A DNA stretch of 64,000 bases from Fluviicola sp. (GCA_017983675.1 JAGOAZ010000005.1:124001-188000), one strand, 5' to 3'; positions 53,166-62,032 are shown, counted from the stretch's first letter. A program made the numbers and translations. Notes: generated by a model from the sequence alone, not told the origin.

Positions 53166-56100
53166 ATGAAAGCTAGTCTTGTTTCACCAAACAAACTACA
53201 CACACACGACATTACTACCAAAACAAAATTACTTACCTTATTAGCTGTTTTTTTAGCAGGTTTATCTTGGGCTCAAAATAGTGCAAATTATGCCTTAACC
53301 TCAGGAGTAAGCACGTTAAATTCAATGTCAGGCGCCACCAGTTTGGTTACTGGAAATCAAGATGATTGGGGTAGCGCAGTGTTTCCTATTGGATTTGACT
53401 TCATCTACATGGGAGCACGGTATTCTCATATTAGTGTAAACAGCAATGGACAAGCACGTTTGCATACAAATTCTGGTGCTACTGCAATTGTAGGGACGAA
53501 CGTTTCTACTTACGCATTTTCAACTGTGACACTCGCGCCCATGGCTGGCGATAATGAGGTCAATAATGGAATGTCATATGTGGTTTTAGGAAGCGCACCT
53601 AATAGAAAATTGGTAATAGAATGGAATCAGTTTTATATATATTATTCTGATAATACGTCATCAGGTAATATGCAATTAGTATTGAATGAAGGTTCAGGGG
53701 AATTTGAATATTTGTATGGAGGGATTATTAATTCGCAAACAGCAACGACTTCTCGAGCAATTTTTCATAGTGCGAGCTCTACTGCAAACACGTCATCATT
53801 TATAACCGTTGGTGCAACACCCACGCAAAATACAACAGCAACAACACCGACAACAAATACTTTTGCGGCAAGTGTTCAACTCGCAGATTTGGCAAACACG
53901 TATTTGAAATTCACACCACCGACACCCGTTACAGGGCCAACGAGTTTAGTGTTTTCTGCTATTACAACGACTTCAATAACCTTGAATTGGACCGCTGCTT
54001 CTCCTGCAACTGGCATAGTAAGGTATCATGTATTTAATTCAACAAATGGTGGATTAACATACAATTTTTTCAATACCGTTCCATTAGCAAGTAATACACT
54101 TGTCGCTTCAGGATTAGTTCATTCGACAACTTATGATTGGAAAGTTATTGCAGTCAGCGAGGGAGCTGAAGGATTAGCAACAACAGGAACACAAGCAACA
54201 GCTTTACCAAGTACATATTATTGGGTTGGAACTACAGGTGATAATTGGTCGACAACGACAAGCTGGAATACAGCGGCAGATAATACCGGAACTGCTCGAT
54301 CATCAGTTGCGCCAACAGACATACTAATTGTTGACGGTGATGGAACAACCACAGGAGGTTCAACTACGATTAATGTTGATTTAGCTAGTTTTACTATCGG
54401 GCAATTGAAAGTTGTCAGCAATACTAATTTAACGTTACAATCGAATTCATCTTCTACTCGAATAATAACAATTGCTGGGGCTTCGGGAGTTGATTTTCTT
54501 GTGGAAAACGGAAGTGCGTTGAATTTAAATCATGCATTAAATCCAATTGCACTTGCTTTTACTGGTTCAAACAATACCGGTTTAATTGCAGGGACTTTAA
54601 ATTTTGCAGGTTCAACATCAAACTCATTCACAACTTCTGGTGGTACAGGCACGTTAGTGACAGTTTCTTCTTCGGGAGTTGTGAACTTAGGAGCTCCTGC
54701 AAATTCGTTAGTTGGAACAGCTGCAACATTATCATTTGCAGCAGGCGCTAATTGTAATTCATCTGGTGCAACAACAGGGGCACCGCCAGTTCCTTTAGCT
54801 ACATGGGATACAAACGCAACGCTGACAATAACTGGCTTAACAAATTCCTCCACTTCCCCAACAAACAATGGTCAATCTTTCGGAAATATTGTCTTTAATT
54901 GTCCCTTATTAACAAGTACATTTAACTTTTTTGGTTCAAGTATCTCTCCAGTTGTGAAAGGAAATCTTACAATTAGCAACACCAATACAGGAACTTTCAG
55001 AGCTGTAACTACTTCAACTGTTATTGTTAATGGTGACCTCAGTCTCGTTTCAGGTAAATTGCAAGTTGGAACAACAGGTACACTTGCTGTTTTAGGTAAC
55101 ACTACGATTGCAGCAACTGGAACATTGGAATTAAATGGAGCAATTTTCTCACAACGTGGAAGTACATTTACAAATAATGGCGTCATTAGTGGAACTCCGA
55201 CAAGTAGTGTTTTTCAATTTCTAGATTTAGCTGGAAGTGCTGGACAAACATTGGCAGGCTCTGGAACAATATCACCAAATATTTCCACGTTGAGTGTGCA
55301 AAACACAGCGGGATTAACCATCACACATACCAACCCGGTCATTGTGGCTCGTGTAAACTTATTTCAAGGAACAATTACAAACAGTAATAAAATTACCATT
55401 GGTACAGGATTAGCAGTTAATTGTACAGTTCAAATTGGTTATAGCGGTTTATTATCAAGTGGTGGTAGTTTTGATGTTGCTCCTACTTGGAATTTAGGTA
55501 CTGGAACATATACGCTAATTTATTCTCAAGAAGGATCGAATAGAACAACTGGAAATGAAATACCTTCAACACGAACAGTTAATACAATTACATTATCTAA
55601 CTCGAATGGAATTACTATTGCAGGTGGTGCATTAGCAACAGGTTCACTTTCATTTAGCGCATCAGCTGGGAATATTACAACAACTAGCGCAAACTTGTTA
55701 ACGGTAACAGGAACAGCATCTAATAGTATTTTTAGAACGTCACTAACAGCATTTGTTAATGGACCATTAGCAATCACTTTACCCGCAAATTTAGGTGCTG
55801 GTTCAACATATTTTATTCCAGTTGGAAAATCAGTTATTAACGGTATTGAATTAGTGAACCCGACTACAAATACTGGTGGAACTGTTACAATTCTTGCTGA
55901 AGTTGTTGATGCAACTACGGGTGGAACTGCTGGAAATTTAATGGGATCCATTGCAACAAACCGTTATTGGTCAACAGCCATAACAAATGGAAGTGCAAAC
56001 TTCACCAATACATTGGTGCGTCTAAATGATGTTACAACAGGTTTTGATGCAATTGCAGGTTCAAACACATTAACAGGAGCGTATGACTTACAAGGTGGCG

Positions 56101-58781
56101 CAGCTACTACAGTGACCGCAAATACACTTAGTACCGTTGCTCCTAAATTGACAACCTTACCTGCATTTTTTGTTTTGGGAACCAAATCTTCACCTATTTT
56201 GTCAAATTTAGTTATGACACCTACTGGAACTCAATGTACCAATGTAGCACGTACGATAACAATTACTGCTACTCCAAATGGCGGAGCAATAACAGGTGTA
56301 ATTTTGAATTATAACGTAAATGGAGTTGTTCAAACACCTGTTTCAATGACAAATTCTTCCGGTAATAATTGGACAGCAACGATACCAACTGTTACGCCAA
56401 GTAATGCAACTGTAACATGGAGTATTACAGCCACTGACGCTTATACTTTTTCTACATCGCTTGCGGGAACGGCTTATTCTGATGAACCAACAATTGGATT
56501 AACTCCTGCTGTAACAGCTTCTTTAAGTACAGTATGCGCTAATTCAAGTTCGAGTTTGAACATGGAATTAAATAGTGGTTATGTTAATTTTTCTGAAGGA
56601 TTTGAAGGTGCTACTTTTCCTCCAACAAATTGGATAACGATCAACGCTGGATCAGGCAACAATTGGATTACAAGTTCCACAGCTAAAAATGGTACTAAAG
56701 CAACTCAGTACACATATAATTCTTCAAATGCAGCGAACGCATGGTTGTTCACTCCTGCTCAACAATTGTTAGCTGGAAAAACCTACACGATTTCTTTTTG
56801 GCAAAAAGTTGCAAATGCTGCTTATACTGAAAAATTAAAAGTGACTGTTGGTACAGGACAAACAACTGCTTCCCAAACAACTGAGATTTGGTCCAATATC
56901 AATTTAACGAATACTACGTATTCGCAAGTTACAGCAACGTTTACACCTACTACAACGGGGACGTATTATTTTGCATTTAACTGCTTTTCTATTTCAAACC
57001 AACATACGTTATACATTGATGATATTTCAATAACTGGAGGTGTCAATGTTGGAACACCAACTTACTCTTGGTCTGATGGTACAACTGTTGTTGGCACGAC
57101 AAATCCATTAGTAGTTAATCCAAGTGCAACTACAACGTACACAGCAACTGCAACCATTAACGGATGTCCGTTGTCGGCTTCTACTACTGTTACTACAAAT
57201 CCGTGTTTAGCTACTTGGACAGGTGCAACTTCAACTGATTGGAACACTGCCTCCAACTGGAATCCTGCAGCTGTTCCTACAACTACTGATAATGTGATTA
57301 TTCCAAGTTCAGGCATTACCAATTTCCCAGTAGCGTCAAGTTTAGCAATTGCTGTTGGTAAAACAACAATACTCAATGCAAATTCCCGCCTCACCGTGAA
57401 CGGAAACATTGTAAATGACGGAACACTTACTTTAGAAAGTGGTGCAACCTTGGTGCAAGGAACAGGAAATACGGCTTCTGGAACTGGAGTTTATAACGTT
57501 CAACAAGCGTTAACAGGAGCTGGAGGTGCAACACCAAGTGGTCGTTTCTGGTACATGGGTTCTCCATTGTCGGGAGCATCTTCAACAGCTTTCAATGCTG
57601 CTGGTGATAACCGTTTGTGGACGTATGCAGAAGCAACGCAATCGTACACGGAAATTACAACGAACGGTGTAGCCATGTCACCCATACAAGGTCACGTAGC
57701 TCGTTTGGGCGCTTCTTCTACCGTTAATTTTACGGGTGGCGCAATCAACTCAGGTAGTTTCACGAATAACTCCTTAACAAATACAGGAACTGGATCCACA
57801 CGTGGTTATACCTTGATCAGTAATCCGTATCCATCTTTCTTGGATTGGGATTTGATTTCAGCAGGAGCAACAGGAATTACATCATCGTTGTGGTTCCGTA
57901 CAAATGATGGATCGAGCATGGTGTATGATACGTACAACGCAACAGGTGGTGTTTCAACATTGAATTCTGGTGTGACAACAAATCCACGTTACATTCCACC
58001 AATGCAAGCATTCTGGGTGTACAATCCAACTGATGGAACTACTGGTTCATTGACAATAAGCAACAGCATGCGTAGTCACCAATCTAATGGTGGATTAAAA
58101 GATGCAACAGATTTCCCTGCATTTGTGCGCTTGAACTTAGAAAACGATGCGGCTATCGACCAAACTGTATTGTACTTCGACAACAATGCAGCAGCAGGTT
58201 ACGACAACTTCGATTCAGACAAAATGTTGGTGCCAAACACTGCGCAAGTGTACACGTTTGTTGGTAACAAGAAATTGGCAATCAACGGAATGAAAAGCGT
58301 GAAAGCGAACAAACAAGTTCCGTTAACAGTTGAATTTCCAACGGCAAAAGCTTACGCGTTCAACGCAACAGAAGTAGCCATGACAGACGGAATTGTGTTG
58401 TTAGAAGACCGTTTGAAAAAAGTATTCCAAGACTTGACAATGAATCCGGTATATGAATTCGTTGCAGATGCAGGAACAACATCAGATCGTTTTGTGGTAC
58501 ATTTTCAGCCAAATGGTGGCGTAGCAGGAATCGAATCAGCTGAGGAAAATGGCATTGCTATTGTTTCGAATGCAGCAGGTTTGGTAACAATTACCTTGAG
58601 CGAGGAGTTGCCAGCAACGGGAACAATTCACATCATTGATATCAATGGAAAAGTAATTGCAACGCAAGCAATCAACGAGCAAACAACAACGATGAACATC
58701 AACGCTGCGACAGGAGTTTACCACGTGTTGGTTGATTCAGCATCAAAAGTTGCGCGCAAGAAAATTGTTATCACTAAGTAA
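53166..58781 (+). CDS. Giant T9SS-exported surface protein, longer paralog
   Basis: 1,871 residues. It has a long basic signal peptide with hydrophobic TKLLTLLAVFLAGLSWAQ near 18-37. Modules: a beta-rich module at about 40-245 (FPIGFDFIYMGARYSHISVN), FN3 at about 262-345 (SITLNWTAASPATG), a WSTTTSWNTAAD module near 360-420, long Ser/Thr/Asn-rich beta repeats, and a MAM-like segment near 1140-1300 (SEGFEGATFPPTNWITINAG). The module from residue 1351 (TWTGATSTDWNTASNWNPAA) to the end is shared with the gene at 59349. The C-terminus is a type A sorting domain (IIDINGKVIATQAINEQ, GVYHVLVDSASKVARKKI). Likely adhesin; the 53-residue peptide gene follows 26 nt downstream. Confidence 0.93.
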   Translation: MKASLVSPNKLHTHDITTKTKLLTLLAVFLAGLSWAQNSANYALTSGVSTLNSMSGATSLVTGNQDDWGSAVFPIGFDFIYMGARYSHISVNSNGQARLHTNSGATAIVGTNVSTYAFSTVTLAPMAGDNEVNNGMSYVVLGSAPNRKLVIEWNQFYIYYSDNTSSGNMQLVLNEGSGEFEYLYGGIINSQTATTSRAIFHSASSTANTSSFITVGATPTQNTTATTPTTNTFAASVQLADLANTYLKFTPPTPVTGPTSLVFSAITTTSITLNWTAASPATGIVRYHVFNSTNGGLTYNFFNTVPLASNTLVASGLVHSTTYDWKVIAVSEGAEGLATTGTQATALPSTYYWVGTTGDNWSTTTSWNTAADNTGTARSSVAPTDILIVDGDGTTTGGSTTINVDLASFTIGQLKVVSNTNLTLQSNSSSTRIITIAGASGVDFLVENGSALNLNHALNPIALAFTGSNNTGLIAGTLNFAGSTSNSFTTSGGTGTLVTVSSSGVVNLGAPANSLVGTAATLSFAAGANCNSSGATTGAPPVPLATWDTNATLTITGLTNSSTSPTNNGQSFGNIVFNCPLLTSTFNFFGSSISPVVKGNLTISNTNTGTFRAVTTSTVIVNGDLSLVSGKLQVGTTGTLAVLGNTTIAATGTLELNGAIFSQRGSTFTNNGVISGTPTSSVFQFLDLAGSAGQTLAGSGTISPNISTLSVQNTAGLTITHTNPVIVARVNLFQGTITNSNKITIGTGLAVNCTVQIGYSGLLSSGGSFDVAPTWNLGTGTYTLIYSQEGSNRTTGNEIPSTRTVNTITLSNSNGITIAGGALATGSLSFSASAGNITTTSANLLTVTGTASNSIFRTSLTAFVNGPLAITLPANLGAGSTYFIPVGKSVINGIELVNPTTNTGGTVTILAEVVDATTGGTAGNLMGSIATNRYWSTAITNGSANFTNTLVRLNDVTTGFDAIAGSNTLTGAYDLQGGAATTVTANTLSTVAPKLTTLPAFFVLGTKSSPILSNLVMTPTGTQCTNVARTITITATPNGGAITGVILNYNVNGVVQTPVSMTNSSGNNWTATIPTVTPSNATVTWSITATDAYTFSTSLAGTAYSDEPTIGLTPAVTASLSTVCANSSSSLNMELNSGYVNFSEGFEGATFPPTNWITINAGSGNNWITSSTAKNGTKATQYTYNSSNAANAWLFTPAQQLLAGKTYTISFWQKVANAAYTEKLKVTVGTGQTTASQTTEIWSNINLTNTTYSQVTATFTPTTTGTYYFAFNCFSISNQHTLYIDDISITGGVNVGTPTYSWSDGTTVVGTTNPLVVNPSATTTYTATATINGCPLSASTTVTTNPCLATWTGATSTDWNTASNWNPAAVPTTTDNVIIPSSGITNFPVASSLAIAVGKTTILNANSRLTVNGNIVNDGTLTLESGATLVQGTGNTASGTGVYNVQQALTGAGGATPSGRFWYMGSPLSGASSTAFNAAGDNRLWTYAEATQSYTEITTNGVAMSPIQGHVARLGASSTVNFTGGAINSGSFTNNSLTNTGTGSTRGYTLISNPYPSFLDWDLISAGATGITSSLWFRTNDGSSMVYDTYNATGGVSTLNSGVTTNPRYIPPMQAFWVYNPTDGTTGSLTISNSMRSHQSNGGLKDATDFPAFVRLNLENDAAIDQTVLYFDNNAAAGYDNFDSDKMLVPNTAQVYTFVGNKKLAINGMKSVKANKQVPLTVEFPTAKAYAFNATEVAMTDGIVLLEDRLKKVFQDLTMNPVYEFVADAGTTSDRFVVHFQPNGGVAGIESAEENGIAIVSNAAGLVTITLSEELPATGTIHIIDINGKVIATQAINEQTTTMNINAATGVYHVLVDSASKVARKKIVITK

Positions 58782-59019
58782 GCAAAACATTAAAAAACGA
58801 AATTGAGATGAAAACTGAAAATACAGCTAACACAGCAACAACAACCACTACGAAACGCGTTTACGAAGCGCCGAAAGTAGAGACGATACAGATTGACAGT
58901 GAGATTTCTTTGGTGATGATGTCGCTTCCGGGCGATCCAATGGCACCATTATACAATCCATTGTCGTAAGTAACAGGAACATTGAAAAAAGGAAAGAGAG
59001 GCGAAAGTCTCTCTTTTTT
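57216..59019 (+). repeat. Direct repeat, copy 1 (about 1.8 kb)
   Basis: It matches 59877-61680 at a constant offset of 2,661 bp up to the peptide stop. The first 350 bp are visibly diverged. From about 57600 onward only scattered substitutions occur, and from about 57895 to the peptide stop (58969) I saw no differences by eye. It covers the T9SS 3' end, the 53-residue peptide gene and the terminator. Confidence 0.9.
58808..58969 (+). CDS. 53-residue peptide with YxxPxV motif (copy 1)
   Basis: Short gene: ATG at 58808, TAA ending 58969. Charge-poor Thr/Asn-rich start (MKTENTANTATTTTTKR), then VYEAPKVETIQIDSEISL, then a hydrophobic/Gly-Pro tail (VMMSLPGDPMAPLYNPLS). Coding status is supported by the AATTGAG spacer, its position between a T9SS gene and a strong terminator, and perfect conservation in the second copy. 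KxYxxPx(V/L) short proteins are widespread in Bacteroidota without known function. The motif also resembles the YxxPxLxxxG leader read by PqqD-like domains of lasso-peptide systems. No signal peptide and no Cys. Function unknown. Confidence 0.75.
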   Translation: MKTENTANTATTTTTKRVYEAPKVETIQIDSEISLVMMSLPGDPMAPLYNPLS

Positions 59020-59020
59020 T
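58993..59020 (+). terminator. Rho-independent terminator (copy 1)
   Basis: AAAGAGAGGC at 58993-59002 pairs with GTCTCTCTTT at 59007-59016 (one G-U) around a GAAA tetraloop, followed by T's. It ends the T9SS-peptide transcript. Confidence 0.92.
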
Positions 59021-59036
59021 GTGGGGTAGACATAGT

Positions 59037-59073
59037 GTAGACTTCGAGTCCCGATGTTTCGGGATCAGTCTAC
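59037..59073. repeat. REP-like 37-nt palindromic element, copy R1
   Basis: Starts GTAGACTTCGAGTCCCGA, loop TGT, then TCGGGATCAGTCTAC: an imperfect inverted repeat. An identical 37-mer sits at 61687-61723. Confidence 0.85.
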
Positions 59074-59113
59074 ACGAGAACCTCAGTCATCGGGAACGGT
59101 TATAAAAAATGGA

Positions 59114-59147
59114 GGCTGATTCCGACGATTCGGGACTCGAAGTCTAC
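59114..59147. repeat. REP-like element in inverse orientation, copy R2
   Basis: 59130-59147 is the exact reverse complement of GTAGACTTCGAGTCCCGA. The other arm (59114-59125) is a diverged GCTGATTCCGA. A further fragment, TCGAAGTCAACGGGATCAGTC-like, follows at about 59153-59174. The rest of the 379-bp gap to 59348 is AT-rich with no gene. Confidence 0.75.
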
Positions 59148-59283
59148 ATTTCCTCGAAGTCAACGGGATCAGTCAGCTGGATCGGTCTCCATTAATTCCT
59201 CATCCGAAAATCATTTGTTTTTTAACCCCTTAACTAAATCGATATAGTATACTTAAACACAATTTTTTATTAAATTCTTCACA

Positions 59284-59291
59284 TAATTTTG
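59284..59291 (+). promoter_or_regulatory. Possible -7 box (TAATTTTG) for the 697-residue T9SS gene
   Basis: Exact TAnnTTTG, 57 nt before the ATG at 59349. No -33 TTG at good spacing. Confidence 0.4.
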
Positions 59292-59348
59292 ATATTCATT
59301 CAATTGCTTTTCTATATCATTGTGCTGAAAAAAAATTAAAGCTGTACT

Positions 59349-61442
59349 ATGAAACAACTGAAACATTTCTACACACCAGTCATTACCACCTTATTTTTAT
59401 TGCTTTTTGGACACGGCGTTTGGGGGCAGGTTAATATTTTTTCAGAAACATTTTCATCAATTACATCTGGAAATAATACATCTACTTCTGGTTCAGGAGT
59501 TGCTTGGGCTGGAAATACAAATTTTCCAAATGTAGCACAGGCATACAGTGCTGGTGATGCTGTTAGAATAGGTTCAGGCTCTGTAATCGGTTCAATAACA
59601 AGTAAGATATTAGATTTAAGTGTAAATGGAGGTAACTTTACATTAAGTTTTGACGTGAAAGGATGGACCACAGTTGAGGGAGGGATAAAAATTACAATAA
59701 CTGGACAAACAGCTCAAACATTAATGTATTCAGCTGTAATTGCATCATCAAGTTTCGAAACTAAAACAATAAATTTTACTGGGGGAGTTGCAAATTCTAC
59801 ATTAAAAATTGAAACTACCGCTAAAAGAGCTTTTATTGATAACGTGATAATTAGTTATGTTTCACAACCAACCACCTGGACAGGCGCAACGTCAACCGAC
59901 TGGAACACTGCTTCTAACTGGAACCCTGCAGCTGTTCCTACATCAACAGATAATGTGATTATACCAAGTTCAGGCATTACCAATTTCCCTGTAGTTTCTG
60001 GTCTCACTATTGACGCTGGAAAAACAGTAACATTGAATAGTAATACCCGTCTTACAGTCAACGGAAACATTGTAAACAACGGAACGCTTACCTTACAAAG
60101 TGGTGCTACTTTGGTACAAGGAACAGGAAATACGGCTTCTGGAACAGGAGTTTATAACGTACAACAAGCCTTAACTGGTGGTGGTGGGTCAACACCAAAC
60201 GGTCGTTTTTGGTACATGGGTTCTCCTTTGTCGGGTGCATCTTCAACAGCATTCGATGCTGCGGGTGATAACCGTTTGTGGACGTATGCAGAAGCAACGC
60301 AATCGTACACGGAAATTACAACGAACGGTGTAGCCATGTCACCCATACAAGGTCACGTCGCTCGTTTGGGCGCTTCTTCTACCGTTAATTTTACGGGTGG
60401 CGCAATCAACTCAGGTAGTTTCACGAATAACTCCTTAACAAATACAGGAACGGGATCTACACGTGGTTATACCTTGATTAGCAATCCGTATCCATCTTTC
60501 TTGGATTGGGATTTGATTTCAGCAGGAGCAACAGGAATTGCAACATCGTTGTGGTTCCGTACAAATGATGGATCGAGCATGGTGTATGATACGTACAACG
60601 CAACAGGTGGTGTTTCAACATTGAATTCTGGTGTGACAACAAATCCACGTTACATTCCACCAATGCAAGCATTCTGGGTGTACAATCCAACTGATGGAAC
60701 TACTGGTTCATTGACAATAAGCAACAGCATGCGTAGTCACCAATCTAATGGTGGATTAAAAGATGCAACAGATTTCCCTGCATTTGTGCGCTTGAACTTA
60801 GAAAACGATGCGGCTATCGACCAAACTGTATTGTACTTCGACAACAATGCAGCAGCAGGTTACGACAACTTCGATTCAGACAAAATGTTGGTGCCAAACA
60901 CTGCGCAAGTGTACACGTTTGTTGGTAACAAGAAATTGGCAATCAACGGAATGAAAAGCGTGAAAGCGAACAAACAAGTTCCGTTAACAGTTGAATTTCC
61001 AACGGCAAAAGCTTACGCGTTCAACGCAACAGAAGTAGCCATGACAGACGGAATTGTGTTGTTAGAAGACCGTTTGAAAAAAGTATTCCAAGACTTGACA
61101 ATGAATCCGGTATATGAATTCGTTGCAGATGCAGGAACAACATCAGATCGTTTTGTGGTACATTTTCAGCCAAATGGTGGCGTAGCAGGAATCGAATCAG
61201 CTGAGGAAAATGGCATTGCTATTGTTTCGAATGCAGCAGGTTTGGTAACAATTACCTTGAGCGAGGAGTTGCCAGCAACGGGAACAATTCACATCATTGA
61301 TATCAATGGAAAAGTAATTGCAACGCAAGCAATCAACGAGCAAACAACAACGATGAACATCAACGCTGCGACAGGAGTTTACCACGTGTTGGTTGATTCA
61401 GCATCAAAAGTTGCGCGCAAGAAAATTGTTATCACTAAGTAA
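59349..61442 (+). CDS. T9SS-exported surface protein, shorter paralog
   Basis: 697 residues. Signal peptide near 1-27 (VITTLFLLLFGHGVWGQ). A unique beta-sandwich domain lies at about 30-170 (FSETFSSITSGNNTST, FTLSFDVKGWTTVEGGIKI, AFIDNVIISY), resembling carbohydrate-binding/choice-of-anchor modules. From residue 177 (TWTGATSTDWNTASNWNPAA) to the end it is homologous to the last 521 residues of the 1,871-residue protein at constant spacing, and identical over about the last 300. Type A sorting domain at the C-terminus. It is followed by a second copy of the 53-residue peptide and terminator. Confidence 0.93.
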   Translation: MKQLKHFYTPVITTLFLLLFGHGVWGQVNIFSETFSSITSGNNTSTSGSGVAWAGNTNFPNVAQAYSAGDAVRIGSGSVIGSITSKILDLSVNGGNFTLSFDVKGWTTVEGGIKITITGQTAQTLMYSAVIASSSFETKTINFTGGVANSTLKIETTAKRAFIDNVIISYVSQPTTWTGATSTDWNTASNWNPAAVPTSTDNVIIPSSGITNFPVVSGLTIDAGKTVTLNSNTRLTVNGNIVNNGTLTLQSGATLVQGTGNTASGTGVYNVQQALTGGGGSTPNGRFWYMGSPLSGASSTAFDAAGDNRLWTYAEATQSYTEITTNGVAMSPIQGHVARLGASSTVNFTGGAINSGSFTNNSLTNTGTGSTRGYTLISNPYPSFLDWDLISAGATGIATSLWFRTNDGSSMVYDTYNATGGVSTLNSGVTTNPRYIPPMQAFWVYNPTDGTTGSLTISNSMRSHQSNGGLKDATDFPAFVRLNLENDAAIDQTVLYFDNNAAAGYDNFDSDKMLVPNTAQVYTFVGNKKLAINGMKSVKANKQVPLTVEFPTAKAYAFNATEVAMTDGIVLLEDRLKKVFQDLTMNPVYEFVADAGTTSDRFVVHFQPNGGVAGIESAEENGIAIVSNAAGLVTITLSEELPATGTIHIIDINGKVIATQAINEQTTTMNINAATGVYHVLVDSASKVARKKIVITK

Positions 61443-61680
61443 GCAAAACATTAAAAAACGAAATTGAGATGAAAACTGAAAATACAGCTAACACAGCAAC
61501 AACAACCACTACGAAACGCGTTTACGAAGCGCCGAAAGTAGAGACGATACAGATTGACAGTGAGATTTCTTTGGTGATGATGTCGCTTCCGGGCGATCCA
61601 ATGGCACCATTATACAATCCATTGTCGTAAGCAACAGGAACATTGAAAAAGGAAAGAGAGGCGAAAGTCTCTCTTTTTTT
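59877..61680 (+). repeat. Direct repeat, copy 2 (about 1.8 kb)
   Basis: Partner of 57216-59019. One A is missing just after the peptide gene (offset becomes 2,660 at the terminator); otherwise no indels were seen. Confidence 0.9.
61469..61630 (+). CDS. 53-residue peptide with YxxPxV motif (copy 2)
   Basis: Nucleotide-identical by eye to the peptide gene at 58808-58969: same MKTENTANTATTTTTKR start, YEAPKVETI motif and MAPLYNPLS end. It stands 26 nt after the 697-residue T9SS gene and 22 nt before a terminator. Conservation of the complete unit (T9SS tail, peptide, terminator) in both copies argues that the peptide is expressed with the surface protein. Whether it is secreted, modified, or a small regulator is unknown. 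Confidence 0.75.
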   Translation: MKTENTANTATTTTTKRVYEAPKVETIQIDSEISLVMMSLPGDPMAPLYNPLS

Positions 61681-61681
61681 T
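61653..61681 (+). terminator. Rho-independent terminator (copy 2)
   Basis: Same hairpin as at 58993 (AAAGAGAGGC / GTCTCTCTTT, GAAA loop) with a longer T-run. Confidence 0.92.
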
Positions 61682-61686
61682 GTGGG

Positions 61687-61723
61687 GTAGACTTCGAGTC
61701 CCGATGTTTCGGGATCAGTCTAC
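61687..61723. repeat. REP-like 37-nt palindromic element, copy R3
   Basis: Identical to 59037-59073. It supplies the last codons and stop of the minus-strand toxin gene (stop at 61715-61717). Confidence 0.85.
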
Positions 61724-62032
61724 GTTAGAACTCAGTTTGCGTTTTCTAGGATGTTGTCGGTTTGAAAAGAAGGAAAGTATTTCAATTTGCTGATTATTTA
61801 CTTGATAATAAAGTGTGTTAAATTGAAGTATGACAACTCTTCTAACGTGGGGTAATCGGCGAGAAGATTGAAATAAAAAAGGATTAAGTGCAATTAGCGC
61901 GACAGTTTTTTCAATAGCAATTGCTAAATTTTTCAGTTCCTTTTCAGTCCAATTTTCTTCTAAGTAGGTAAGTGTTTCGGTTAATTCATGAATGGCGTGT
62001 CTTGTCCAAAAGATCTTATAGCCATTTTTTAT
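61715..62032 (-). CDS. RelE/ParE-family toxin, start codon abnormal
   Basis: About 100 residues in one open minus-strand frame: YKIFWTRHAIHELTETL, EENWTEKELKNLAIAIEK, ALNPFLFQSSRRLPHVRRVV, YYQVNNQQIEILSFFSNRQHPRK. This is the ParE/RelE fold (KIxWTxxAxxEL...RVLxxxxxxxYxV...IxILxxfxxRQ). No ATG, GTG or TTG is in frame before the conserved start. The only ATG (62023-62025) is one frame off, reading ATGGC|TATAAG, so a single-base deletion would destroy the start. Otherwise an ATA at 62030-62032 is used; the end coordinate assumes that. The last residues come from the REP-like element. It overlaps the antitoxin stop, as in parDE operons. Either a recently broken or a poorly translated toxin. Confidence 0.72.
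   Translation of the reverse strand: MKNGYKIFWTRHAIHELTETLTYLEENWTEKELKNLAIAIEKTVALIALNPFLFQSSRRLPHVRRVVILQFNTLYYQVNNQQIEILSFFSNRQHPRKRKLSSNVD

Noticed and set aside
54218-57409. Long open frames on the minus strand inside the 1,871-residue T9SS gene (also inside the genes at 28744 and 59349)
   Set aside because: They are antisense shadows created by the Thr/Gly/Asn-rich codon pattern; no promoter, family match or sensible composition.
59037-59073. tRNA or attachment-site reading of the palindromic element (TTCGAGTCCCG resembles a T-arm)
   Set aside because: No acceptor stem, anticodon arm or CCA-proximal pairing; it is a simple palindrome.
50411-61630. Complete lasso-peptide biosynthetic cluster
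   Set aside because: No asparagine-synthetase-like cyclase, transglutaminase-like protease or transporter in the window; only tailoring-type genes and a weak leader motif.
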